This document shows, one piece after another, positions 23,326 through 30,772 of a stretch of 38,131 nt of DNA (positions are counted from its first letter, which is position 1; every line of letters starts with the position of its first letter). A program made the translations under genes and the position numbers. The notes under the pieces are model-generated. The model saw only the letters and a program-made list of their open reading frames with translations. It was not told where the DNA came from and ran no database searches. This stretch comes from Bacteroidales bacterium UBA5197 (GTDB lineage Bacteria; Bacteroidota; Bacteroidia; Bacteroidales; Lentimicrobiaceae). The DNA is taken from contig DHVX01000011.1 in assembly GCA_002412885.1 (NCBI GenBank), positions 57,786 through 95,916 of the forward strand. The letters are read 5' to 3'.

Positions 23326-25113
23326 CTAACCGTAAAGTTCTTCAAGCTCTAAATTCCTTATTCTTGACCGGATGGCTCCCATTGTTCTTCCGAAATTTTT
23401 TGCCAGATCTTTTATATTAACTCCCTCACAATACATTACAGTAAGTTCGTCATCAAGTTCCTGTGTCCAGGGTTTATAGGCGTCTTTATGTTTTGTTCTG
23501 ATTTCTTCTACTGAATAAGCAACTTCCCGTCCTTTGCTGGTAATTTGCTTATTTAAAGATGGCAACTGAGCTGTTTGATTTAGATTTTCTTTTTCTTTTG
23601 CATGTCTCATTACATGAATTTGTTTTGAAGCAGGAAAATCAACAGGCATTAAAATTTCAGGAATGTAGAGACTACTTTTTGCCCTTGTAATGGCCACATA
23701 CAGGAGATTTATCTCTTCATTTAGTTTCCCTGAATTGAAGTTCTCCTGCTTTATTCCGGAAGAGAATTTTTCTAATTTTTCTTTTGTAATGAAGTCGTTC
23801 ACAAGCTGAACTGCATCATATTCCATTCCTTTGCAACGGTGGACAGTTGAAAACACCATCTCAGCATCTTCCTTGTTGTCATTTGCAATATGTTTATCTT
23901 TTATGGCCTTGATTATTGAGGGTATTTTGTTGCCGTATTCTCTGACTATTTCAACCAACATTCCAAGTTGAACATCTTCGGTCTTTTCAATATATTCCTC
24001 CAGATCTTCGATATTCCGCATTTCCCTGATAAGCTTGTCTTTGATCAGCCTGTGTTTATGGTTGTACAGATTCAAAACATCAAAAAGTGATGCACCTTCG
24101 TCAGCATAAGTGTAAGAATTTATATTGCCTTCAAAATAGATGTTCCTGACTTTTTTCTTTTCTGTTACATACTCAATCGCTTTCAGAAGCAGACCTAAAT
24201 TGGTTCGGGCAATAACAGCTTTGGTTTGAATTTTATCAGATGCTCCTTTACCGTTAATCTGGGCAAATGCATCAGTTTCAATGATCTTTTTCAAATCCAA
24301 TACTCCCATAGCAAGATCGGCAATCTCCTGATTAAACCGGAAACTTGTGGAAAGATTATATGTCCCGAAATCGGCCTTTTCAAGAGAATTGATTGCAAAC
24401 CGCCAACCATATATTTGCTGGTGCGTATCGCCTACAATGACTTTCGTGGCATTTTGTTTAAGGAATACATCCAACATAGCCGCAGAAGCATCCTGGCCTT
24501 CATCAAAAAGGATATAGTCATAATTGAGTTTGGGGTTTGAAAGCTGGAATTTCTTGAGATAAAAGTCATGGGTTACGTCAATTTCGCCTTTGTCCATTTT
24601 ATTCAAAAGCAATCTTGTTTGTTTTTCAATGTATTCGTAAAATGATGTAACAAAGGCTTTTGCTTTCGGGTCTGAAACGATTTCCAGATAGTTTAATTCC
24701 TGAACACGTGTCTTTTCGCTGTTGCAGAAGTAAGAAATAAACTTGTTGATGTGATTGGCAACAATATATTCGGCATGTTTTTCTCCGTTACCGACCAACT
24801 TCAGGAGTTCAGCAATCTCGTGAGTCTTATATGCATGCGCCTTTACTTTATAGTTGTTTTTAAATACAATGTGCTTGTATGCAAGTGAATGCGCAGTTTC
24901 AACCTTTACATTATCCAGCCCTTTTTCTGCAAATTTTTTAGTTGCCTCAATTCTTACCGACTTATTGAAGGCAAGGTATAGTATCTTGCTTGACTTGGGT
25001 TGTGCCCTGGCATACTCAATGATGGTGGTAGTTTTACCTGATCCGGCAACAGCATTTATTTTGATGTTTCCGGTCGAGTTAATAATTTCATGTTGTTCTT
25101 TTGTTAACTGCAT
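23326..25113 (-). CDS. SF1 UvrD/Rep-family DNA helicase with C-terminal HTH
   Basis: This 595-residue superfamily 1A helicase resembles the FBH1/UvrD group. The Q motif is LTKEQ (3-7), Walker A AVAGSGKTTT (21-30), motif Ia LYLAFNKSV, Walker B YILFDEGQDAS (200-210), motif III VGDTHQQIYGWR, motif IV LSTSFRFNQEIA, motif V STVHRCKGMEYDAV and motif VI LLYVAITRAKSSLY (470-483). These enzymes unwind DNA 3' to 5' with ATP. After a basic linker, residues ~547-592 (KPWTQELDDELTVMYCEGVNIKDLAKNFGRTMGAIRSRIRNL) form a Myb/SANT-like or sigma-4-like helix-turn-helix, an unusual tail that may direct it to DNA. It lies 164 bases upstream of the toxin gene on the same strand. By eye this region is AT-richer than its surroundings. 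Confidence 0.88.
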   Translation of the reverse strand: MQLTKEQHEIINSTGNIKINAVAGSGKTTTIIEYARAQPKSSKILYLAFNKSVRIEATKKFAEKGLDNVKVETAHSLAYKHIVFKNNYKVKAHAYKTHEIAELLKLVGNGEKHAEYIVANHINKFISYFCNSEKTRVQELNYLEIVSDPKAKAFVTSFYEYIEKQTRLLLNKMDKGEIDVTHDFYLKKFQLSNPKLNYDYILFDEGQDASAAMLDVFLKQNATKVIVGDTHQQIYGWRFAINSLEKADFGTYNLSTSFRFNQEIADLAMGVLDLKKIIETDAFAQINGKGASDKIQTKAVIARTNLGLLLKAIEYVTEKKKVRNIYFEGNINSYTYADEGASLFDVLNLYNHKHRLIKDKLIREMRNIEDLEEYIEKTEDVQLGMLVEIVREYGNKIPSIIKAIKDKHIANDNKEDAEMVFSTVHRCKGMEYDAVQLVNDFITKEKLEKFSSGIKQENFNSGKLNEEINLLYVAITRAKSSLYIPEILMPVDFPASKQIHVMRHAKEKENLNQTAQLPSLNKQITSKGREVAYSVEEIRTKHKDAYKPWTQELDDELTVMYCEGVNIKDLAKNFGRTMGAIRSRIRNLELEELYG

Positions 25114-25179
25114 TTTTTAACTCTTTATAATGTCTGATATTGAATACGTTGCATAAGCGAATAAACAATGAATTTGTAA

Positions 25180-25187
25180 CAAAAATA
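25180..25187 (-). promoter_or_regulatory. Candidate -7 box for the helicase gene
   Basis: On the minus strand this reads TATTTTTG, fitting TAnnTTTG, 66 bases upstream of the ATG in a very AT-rich leader. No -33 element at the standard spacing was seen. Confidence 0.4.
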
Positions 25188-25384
25188 ATAAATATTTGAA
25201 ACAAAAATTGTATTTATTCATTATCGTTTTAGCAACTGTTTTAACCAAACAGAAAGCCTGATCGGGGAGTTATTCTTTACAAAAAAACCTTCTGCGTTTC
25301 GTATCTGCCCGCACAGAATCCGTAAAGAAGTGCCCGTATTTTTCGGTTTATGCGAAAAAAGATCCTTTCCGCGTTATAGAATAA

Positions 25385-25832
25385 AACCTTCCAGGTTGGA
25401 AGAAAACCTGGAAGGTTATCTCGAAAGGAGAAAGAACCTACGTAAAGAAGGGTTCAGATTTATTGTATCCGCGGAAACGACCACTTGAAATACATTAATA
25501 AGTTCTGTTGAGTATCGAGCTTCGTGTTTACGCTGCGCCCCTCCGGGGCTTTATGTTCTATCGTGAGTTTCATGGCTACCAACGTTTCGCCCCGCTGGGG
25601 CTATTTGTATGTAAGCCCCAGCGGGGCGCAGCGTTGGTAGAAAAAAGGGTGGAATTTATTCAGAGCCCCAGCGGGGCGCAGCGTGGTAATTTTAAAGGCA
25701 GGTTTTTGCAAACGCCTGTTTTCCAGCAGGAATTGCGCAAAGAAGCGCTCAGATTTTCAGTATCCGCGGGAGCTGATCCTTTTCGGCATTATAGAAGAAA
25801 ACCTTCCAGGTTGGAAGAAAACCTGGAAGGTT
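25385..25832. repeat. Repeat island with inverted hairpins and GC-rich palindrome
   Basis: AACCTTCCAGGTT / AACCTGGAAGGTT hairpins occur at 25385-25417 and 25800-25832 with a 7-base GGAAGAA loop, the reverse-complement orientation of the copies at 14.6, 18.5 and 20.7 kb. Between them 26-base arms at 25576-25601 and 25615-25640 (cores GCCCCGCTGGGGC and GCCCCAGCGGGGC) pair at 24 of 26 positions. Further single arms lie outside them at ~25530 and ~25665. TATCCGCGG modules occur at ~25467 and ~25761. The frame 25508-25849 is a repeat translation. Confidence 0.75.
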
Positions 25833-25875
25833 ATACTGAAAGGAGGTAGAAAAGCGGAATAAGCGGCGGATGGAA

Positions 25876-25961
25876 TTGAATTGCAAATTCAATGATGTTC
25901 AAAGCGGAATTGCAACCGAGGCCGCCTAAGCGGACGAGCTCAGCGAAGCTAAATTCCGCTT
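25876..25961. repeat. Two-hairpin palindromic element, copy 3
   Basis: TTGAATTGCAAATTCAA (25876-25892) is followed by the identical 60-base unit (25902-25961). Upstream is AAAGGAGGTAGAAAAGCGG, shared with 28022-28040. A degraded tail (GAAGTGAAGC to GATTAGCC, ~26003-26028) suggests a second, decayed copy before the SEC-C gene. Confidence 0.8.
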
Positions 25962-26074
25962 AGCCGAACGCTGGAAGGTTTTTCCGGAAGGAGGAAAACG
26001 TTGAAGTGAAGCTATATTCCGATTAGCCTGGGTGAATTACATTGGCCTGTTTTTCTTCCATTTCAGGTCAGTGC

Positions 26075-27661
26075 TTAATCCATACAACATTTCTTATATT
26101 TTTTACCACTGCCGCAGGGGCAAGGGTCGTTTCTGCCGATTTTATCAGCAACTGCCTGAATAACGGGTTGCGGGTTATGGTGTTGGAATAAGTTACTCAC
26201 ACGATTATCTCCATCATCGCTGTCATCAAACCAGGTCTCTATAACATCGTTATACAATTCAAAGATGGTCATAAGCGGCTTCTTATGATCGTACTTCAGT
26301 GGTTTGCTGAAGGTTTCTTCCACATTGCTATAGGTTCCTTCTATTCCTATGGCAACATAATTCCTGTCATAGAGTTTTTTTATAACGGGCAAAAGTTCCG
26401 GTAAGCCACAATCGATGGCGCTGCCAATGGCAAGACCGAGAAAGTCAGTATCTATAAGGTTATCTTCAACTGAGGATGCAGCAAATGTTTCGAAAACTGC
26501 TGAGAATAAATTCAGAATGTGCGGGCGCATTTCAGGATAATGCAGTACCATCTGACAAAGGGCATCTGAAACACAGGTTTTGCTGTATGTGTCTATCCCG
26601 GGCTTTATCAGGAATTTCTGAAGCACTTCCAGATTGTTCCTCCCTAACTGGAAGATACATTGCCAGAGGGTTCCTGTTCGATGATCTCCAAACCAGAATT
26701 CCTGAAAATCCTCTTCATACTCAAGGAAATTCAATATTTCCGGCAGAGTTTCTTCAGCTTTGATCTCCATAAGAAGAAGAATAGCGTGTAACGGGAAATG
26801 GGATTTTTCCTCTTCATATGGCTTTCCGATGAATAGATGATAGCGGTCTGCTGCGTCATGCAGTACTGATATTAAATCGTCAGTCAGCGATTGGCGTGGC
26901 AGTGCCAGAATCTGCTCAAGCACCGAATGCGGAATACTTATCCCATTATGGTAAAGCTCGTTTATTTCCTGATGGTTAAATTCAGGAGGAATACTACTTT
27001 CTGATTGCTTTACAAATCTGATGGGAACAGGTGTTATGCGTTGTTTCTTTTCCTCTTTCAGCCTATTACCAACCCGCTCCAGTCTGAGCGGCCACAAAAA
27101 CGATTCCGCCTGCTCAGTAATAGGATCACCAGGGGCGAGTTCAATAAGCAGATCAAGCTTATTCTCCGCAAGTTCAAGATTCTGAATGGCTGCGTAATAC
27201 CTGATTACAACAAGCAGGAAATTTGTAAATTCCCCATAATGAAAAACTTTTCTTTCGGGATACAGGTCTTTTAACTCGGGCGATTCACCAAGTAACAGAG
27301 GAACTTTTTCAGGCTCCCCATTTTCAATAAACTCATTAGCCTGAGTGAGTATCCCAAACAAGTACCCGGGATGCTCCTGAAGTATCTGTTCATTTATTTT
27401 ATTTGCTTTCAACTTTTCACCCCGCTTCGTGTAAAGTATCGAAAGGTAATTTTTTAACATGGGGAGATGGGGGTATTTCCTCACCAGATTTTTGAGTTCT
27501 TCTACGAGACGGTTATCCTTTCTTGTTTGACATGCTATTGCTTTTTTTTCAAGCAGTAAACCCAATTCCGGAGTAATTCCATATCGTTTGTGCTGATAAG
27601 CTGTATCGGTAGTAATCTCATACCCATGAAAAGGAAACTGTATCCTGATGATTTCTTCCAT
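26075..27661 (-). CDS. TPR / DUF1186 / SEC-C motif protein
   Basis: This 528-residue cytosolic protein has no signal peptide. The first ~190 residues look like TPR-type helical repeats (LKNLVRKYPHLPMLKNYLSIL, ENKLDLLIELAPGDP). The middle (LHAILLLMEIKAEETLPEILNFLEYEEDFQEFWFGDHRTGTLWQCIF) matches the style of DUF1186. The C-terminus GRNDPCPCGSGKKYKKCC is a textbook SEC-C zinc motif, as at the end of SecA. SEC-C proteins bind zinc and often contact ribosomes or other large partners; the role here is unknown. It is alone between two repeat islands and starts at an ATG followed by MEEIIRIQFPF, with no clear ribosome site. Confidence 0.8.
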   Translation of the reverse strand: MEEIIRIQFPFHGYEITTDTAYQHKRYGITPELGLLLEKKAIACQTRKDNRLVEELKNLVRKYPHLPMLKNYLSILYTKRGEKLKANKINEQILQEHPGYLFGILTQANEFIENGEPEKVPLLLGESPELKDLYPERKVFHYGEFTNFLLVVIRYYAAIQNLELAENKLDLLIELAPGDPITEQAESFLWPLRLERVGNRLKEEKKQRITPVPIRFVKQSESSIPPEFNHQEINELYHNGISIPHSVLEQILALPRQSLTDDLISVLHDAADRYHLFIGKPYEEEKSHFPLHAILLLMEIKAEETLPEILNFLEYEEDFQEFWFGDHRTGTLWQCIFQLGRNNLEVLQKFLIKPGIDTYSKTCVSDALCQMVLHYPEMRPHILNLFSAVFETFAASSVEDNLIDTDFLGLAIGSAIDCGLPELLPVIKKLYDRNYVAIGIEGTYSNVEETFSKPLKYDHKKPLMTIFELYNDVIETWFDDSDDGDNRVSNLFQHHNPQPVIQAVADKIGRNDPCPCGSGKKYKKCCMD

Positions 27662-27826
27662 TATTTTGTTTAATTGGATTTACAAAATTGTTACCCTTTC
27701 AAAACAAACCCGGTACCAGGAGATTTCATCTTCTCTTTCCGGTTGTGTTGAAATGTGTTCGATAAAGCAAAAATACTGGTTTGGGAATTATAACCTTGTG
27801 ATTTATTGAAAAATGTGCGGGGGTGG

Positions 27827-28040
27827 AGCTCGGCCCGTGAAAAACGGCCCTCGGTTTAGAAGGCCAGTCCCGGCTACTTGACATTTTCGCTCAATCTTTA
27901 CAATCGAATAGCTTACAGTACATCGTAAAGAGCTCAGATTTTCAGTATCCGCGGAAACTGATCCTTTCGTCATTGTAGAAGAAAACCTTCCAGGTTGGAA
28001 GAAAACCTGGAAGGTTATACTGAAAGGAGGTAGAAAAGCG
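27827..28040. repeat. GAGCTC-bounded module and inverted hairpin
   Basis: GAGCTC (27827-27832) to GAGCTC (27930-27935) repeats the module at 21192-21304, including CCGT-GAAAA-ACGG and TCTTTAC...GTAAAG stems. Then follow TTTCAGTATCCGCGG, the hairpin AACCTTCCAGGTT (27984-27996) / AACCTGGAAGGTT (28004-28016) with short loop, and AAAGGAGGTAGAAAAGCGG. The order from TATCCGCGG onward equals 25761-25850. Confidence 0.75.
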
Positions 28041-28117
28041 GAATAAGCGGCGGATGGAATTGAATTGCAAATTCCGATTAACCTGGGGTCATCAGAGAAG
28101 CCGAATCATTAGCTAAA

Positions 28118-28382
28118 CTCGCAGTACGATGACGACACCTCGCAGTACGATGACGACACCTCGCAGTACGACGCCGACAGCTCGCAGTACGACGCCGACA
28201 CCTCGCAGTACGATGACGACGCCTCGCAGTACGATGCAGACACCTCGCAGTACGATGACGACACCTCGCAGTATGACGACGACACCTCGCAGTGTGACGA
28301 CGACACCTCGCAGTATGACGCCGACGGCTCGCAGTGTGACGACGACACCTCGCAGTGCGATGACGACACCTCGCAGTACGAT
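28118..28382. repeat. 21-bp tandem repeat (minisatellite), 12.6 copies
   Basis: The unit is CTCGCAGTACGATGACGACA plus a final C. Substitutions fall at unit positions 9, 10, 13, 15, 16, 20 and 21 and are mostly transitions. Because 21 is a multiple of three, several frames stay open: an SQYDDDT frame (no start codon, a TAG just before it), an MTTPRST frame and a minus-strand VSSSYCE frame. Changes at 10, 13 and 16 are third positions for both the SQYDDDT and VSSSYCE frames, so coding cannot be proved. No other gene lies between 27662 and 28624. Confidence 0.92.
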
Positions 28383-28437
28383 AATGCTATTTTAACGCGA
28401 ACCTTGATTCTTGAAGCATTAGGGCCCGAATTTTCAT

Positions 28438-28567
28438 CACCTCATCCGCCCTTCGGGCACCTTCTCCAAGGAGAAGGACCTGCTAACAGGCATCCTGGAT
28501 ACCGAGCCGACACCTCGCAGTACGACGACGACACCTCGCAGTACGATGACGACACCGCGCAGTGCTA
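28438..28567. repeat. Dispersed element followed by a second short 21-bp array
   Basis: CACCTCATCCGCCCTTCGGG through GACCTGCTAACAGGCATCC is shared with 17998-18060. It contains CCTTCTCC/GGAGAAGG and CCC-TTC-GGG hairpins. It runs into GCCGACACCTCGCAGTACGA and about 2.9 further 21-bp units (28508-28567). At 18 kb the same tail carries one diverged unit (CAGCTCATTGTATGACGCC). Confidence 0.7.
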
Positions 28568-28624
28568 AACTGCAGTCATTCTAAGAATAAGCAATGAATT
28601 TCATATTTCTTAACCGGAGACTGT

Positions 28625-30664
28625 TTATTGATTTTTGATATAGTATGTGGATCTTTCAGGCCCGGCACCTTTTATTGTAAGGCTTTTCCAGTGGGGAGGG
28701 AGGCAAGGTTTATCCTGAATGATTCCGTTGTCGGTAAGTCTCAATCCTGCAAAGCCAAAAATTACAGCCTGAAGCATTCCACCAGCACCGGTAGCAAAGT
28801 ATGTATTGTCAAAATCAGCAGTTTCAGCCAGTGCACCAAAGGGAGGCCTTCTGTTTGGGATATATGCTCTTTTAAAAAGGGAGAAAGCCTTTTCGCAATC
28901 ACCAAGTTTTGAATAAAGTATTGAAAAAATGGAATGACTCATTGCCGGACCTTCTGGTGCAATACGGTGCTCATAATATTCGAGGTCGAGTCTGATCTGA
29001 TCCTTGTCTTTTATAATTTCAAGGGGGTAGGAGAGCAGGTTAACATCAGCCTGTTTTATTATTTCACCAGCGTATTCTGAGTGTTCGCGTGTTGCTCCGT
29101 TCTCCATCTGTGAAATTCTTAGTTTGCCGGCAACCTCATTCCACGTGTTTCCGGGGTCAATTCCAAGCACTGTTGCAGCTTTAATTGCACAATTCAGAAC
29201 CGTTACCACAGAGCCGTTGGTAAAAGCATTATCATTGACATTAGGGGCAAATTCATTCGCACCTACTACATTGTTTACTGACCATGAGCCGTCGCTGTTT
29301 TTCTCTGCCCTGCTCACCCAGAAATCAGCAATGTCAGCAAGTACTGCATATGCCTTGTTTCTGAGCCATACAGTATCGTGGGTAACCCTGAAAAAATTCC
29401 AGAGTGCAATACCAACGTCTGCAGTTATATGATGCTCAAAAGTACCTGTCAATGCCCATGAAGGAGTTGCTTCCTCTCCTGTGTCGTCTGACTCCCATGG
29501 ATACATCGCACCCTTGTAGCCGTAGCCGTATGCTTTCTGGCGGGCTTTTTCAAGCCTGTTTATTCTATAATCAAGCAGCGATTCTGCTATTTGCCGGTTA
29601 AATACCAGCAAAGGGGGAAACATCCATAGCTCAGTGTCCCAGAATATATGCCCGTTGTATATACGTGACGAAAGACCCATTGGTGGGATGCTCAGTCCGG
29701 TATTGGGAGCAGAAAAGGCATATAAATGGTATAGTGCCAGCCTGATGTCCTGTTGTGATTCTTTATCACCCTCTACTATGATATCTCCTTTCCAAAGTTC
29801 CTCCCACATTTGTTTGTGCTGTATCAGGGCTTTGTTTTTATTGTTGCGCATAAGGTATATAACCATGCGTTCCGATTCATTCTGGGGGTCGGCAAAATCA
29901 CCTGATGAACAAATGGCACCAGCCCATGCAAATTGAAAAATACTGTTTTGGCTTACCTTTTTTGTGAAGTTAAGCTGATGTTCGAATTCATCAATTTTTA
30001 TATGGCGAAGTTCAGGATTTTCATCACCGAATATAAATGTGGCGGTGGCTGTTAACTTGTTCCTGTTAAATTTTCCTGAAGCATTGGTCTGCAGCAAAGG
30101 CATATGAATTTCATTGTCTTTTAAAACTCTGAAAGTTGACAGACCCGGTATCAGGTCGGAAGGGGTGTGTATTACTCCTGAAACGCTGATATCTATTGTT
30201 TTATTCAGGGGCTTGATGTTTACATCTGTAAGTGCCATATAGGGCAATCCTCTCAGTGCATAGGTCCTGTATGATATAGCAGCTTTGTTTCTGAAAACAA
30301 AAGATGTTTCCAGGAATGCTTCTTTCATATTGAGAATTTGTTTCCAGCCAGTCACTGATTTCAGGTCAACAATTTCTCCGTCGATGGTAATATTGAGGTT
30401 GCCAAAATTTATTCCCTCCATTATTTTGCTGACACCCAACTCTGATTCTTTCTCGTAAATATTATTCAGAATTATGGATTTTATTTTGAAGGGTATTTCG
30501 GTGGGGGTTAAGCCTATTCTGCCGTTTGCAAGCGCTATACCGATATAATTTTCGGGATTTTTTACTTCAATAAACCAGGAAGAGTCGGCTAAGGGTTCGT
30601 GATTCTGACAGTTAACCTGAACAGAAAGAAGCAACAATATAATTGAAAGAAGTTTGATTTTCAT
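28625..30664 (-). CDS. GH65-family glycoside hydrolase, exported
   Basis: This 679-residue enzyme has a signal peptide (MKIKLLSIILLLLSVQVNCQ). The start at 30664 is chosen because upstream residues would run through an intergenic hairpin. It has an N-terminal beta-sandwich (~25-300) and an (alpha/alpha)6 barrel. GH65 landmarks are FWDTELWMFPPLL (341-353), VGANEFAPNVNDNAFTN with likely general acid Glu471, and KQADVNLLSYPLE. APEGPAMSHSIFSI (Glu571) stands where phosphorylases bind phosphate, so a hydrolase (kojibiose, trehalose or related alpha-glucoside) is more likely than a phosphorylase. Export also fits hydrolysis, as periplasm lacks a phosphate-sugar pathway. It is the last gene of the PUL, 108 bases after susD. 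Confidence 0.85.
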   Translation of the reverse strand: MKIKLLSIILLLLSVQVNCQNHEPLADSSWFIEVKNPENYIGIALANGRIGLTPTEIPFKIKSIILNNIYEKESELGVSKIMEGINFGNLNITIDGEIVDLKSVTGWKQILNMKEAFLETSFVFRNKAAISYRTYALRGLPYMALTDVNIKPLNKTIDISVSGVIHTPSDLIPGLSTFRVLKDNEIHMPLLQTNASGKFNRNKLTATATFIFGDENPELRHIKIDEFEHQLNFTKKVSQNSIFQFAWAGAICSSGDFADPQNESERMVIYLMRNNKNKALIQHKQMWEELWKGDIIVEGDKESQQDIRLALYHLYAFSAPNTGLSIPPMGLSSRIYNGHIFWDTELWMFPPLLVFNRQIAESLLDYRINRLEKARQKAYGYGYKGAMYPWESDDTGEEATPSWALTGTFEHHITADVGIALWNFFRVTHDTVWLRNKAYAVLADIADFWVSRAEKNSDGSWSVNNVVGANEFAPNVNDNAFTNGSVVTVLNCAIKAATVLGIDPGNTWNEVAGKLRISQMENGATREHSEYAGEIIKQADVNLLSYPLEIIKDKDQIRLDLEYYEHRIAPEGPAMSHSIFSILYSKLGDCEKAFSLFKRAYIPNRRPPFGALAETADFDNTYFATGAGGMLQAVIFGFAGLRLTDNGIIQDKPCLPPHWKSLTIKGAGPERSTYYIKNQ

Positions 30665-30720
30665 GACTAGAGGATTATTTAAAAACAGTTTAGTGGTCAA
30701 TAACGGGTAGCCGAAAGAAA

Positions 30721-30741
30721 GGGAACGGAAATACCGTCCCC
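30721..30741 (-). terminator. Hairpin between susD and the GH65 gene
   Basis: On the minus strand GGGGACGG and CCGTTCCC form an 8-bp stem (one G-T pair) around TATTT, followed by TTTCTTTC. It is too weak in T to be a certain terminator. It may attenuate the GH65 gene or protect the susCD part of the message. Confidence 0.4.
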
Positions 30742-30772
30742 TTACCATCCAGCAAACCAACCAACCAATTAA

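Noticed and set aside
25508..25849. 113-codon plus-strand frame between the helicase and SEC-C genes
   Set aside because: It translates the GC-rich palindrome and the AACCTTCC hairpin, both of which occur elsewhere as non-coding repeats.
28109..28395. Open frames of 86-88 codons on both strands across the 21-bp array
   Set aside because: They exist because 21 is divisible by three. The composition is a mere heptad repeat, no ribosome site precedes either, and the frame with the most synonymous change has no start codon.
28118..28567. Possible CRISPR array because of short regular repeats
   Set aside because: Units follow each other directly with no unique spacers, the period is 21 bases, and no cas gene is near. 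It is a tandem minisatellite.
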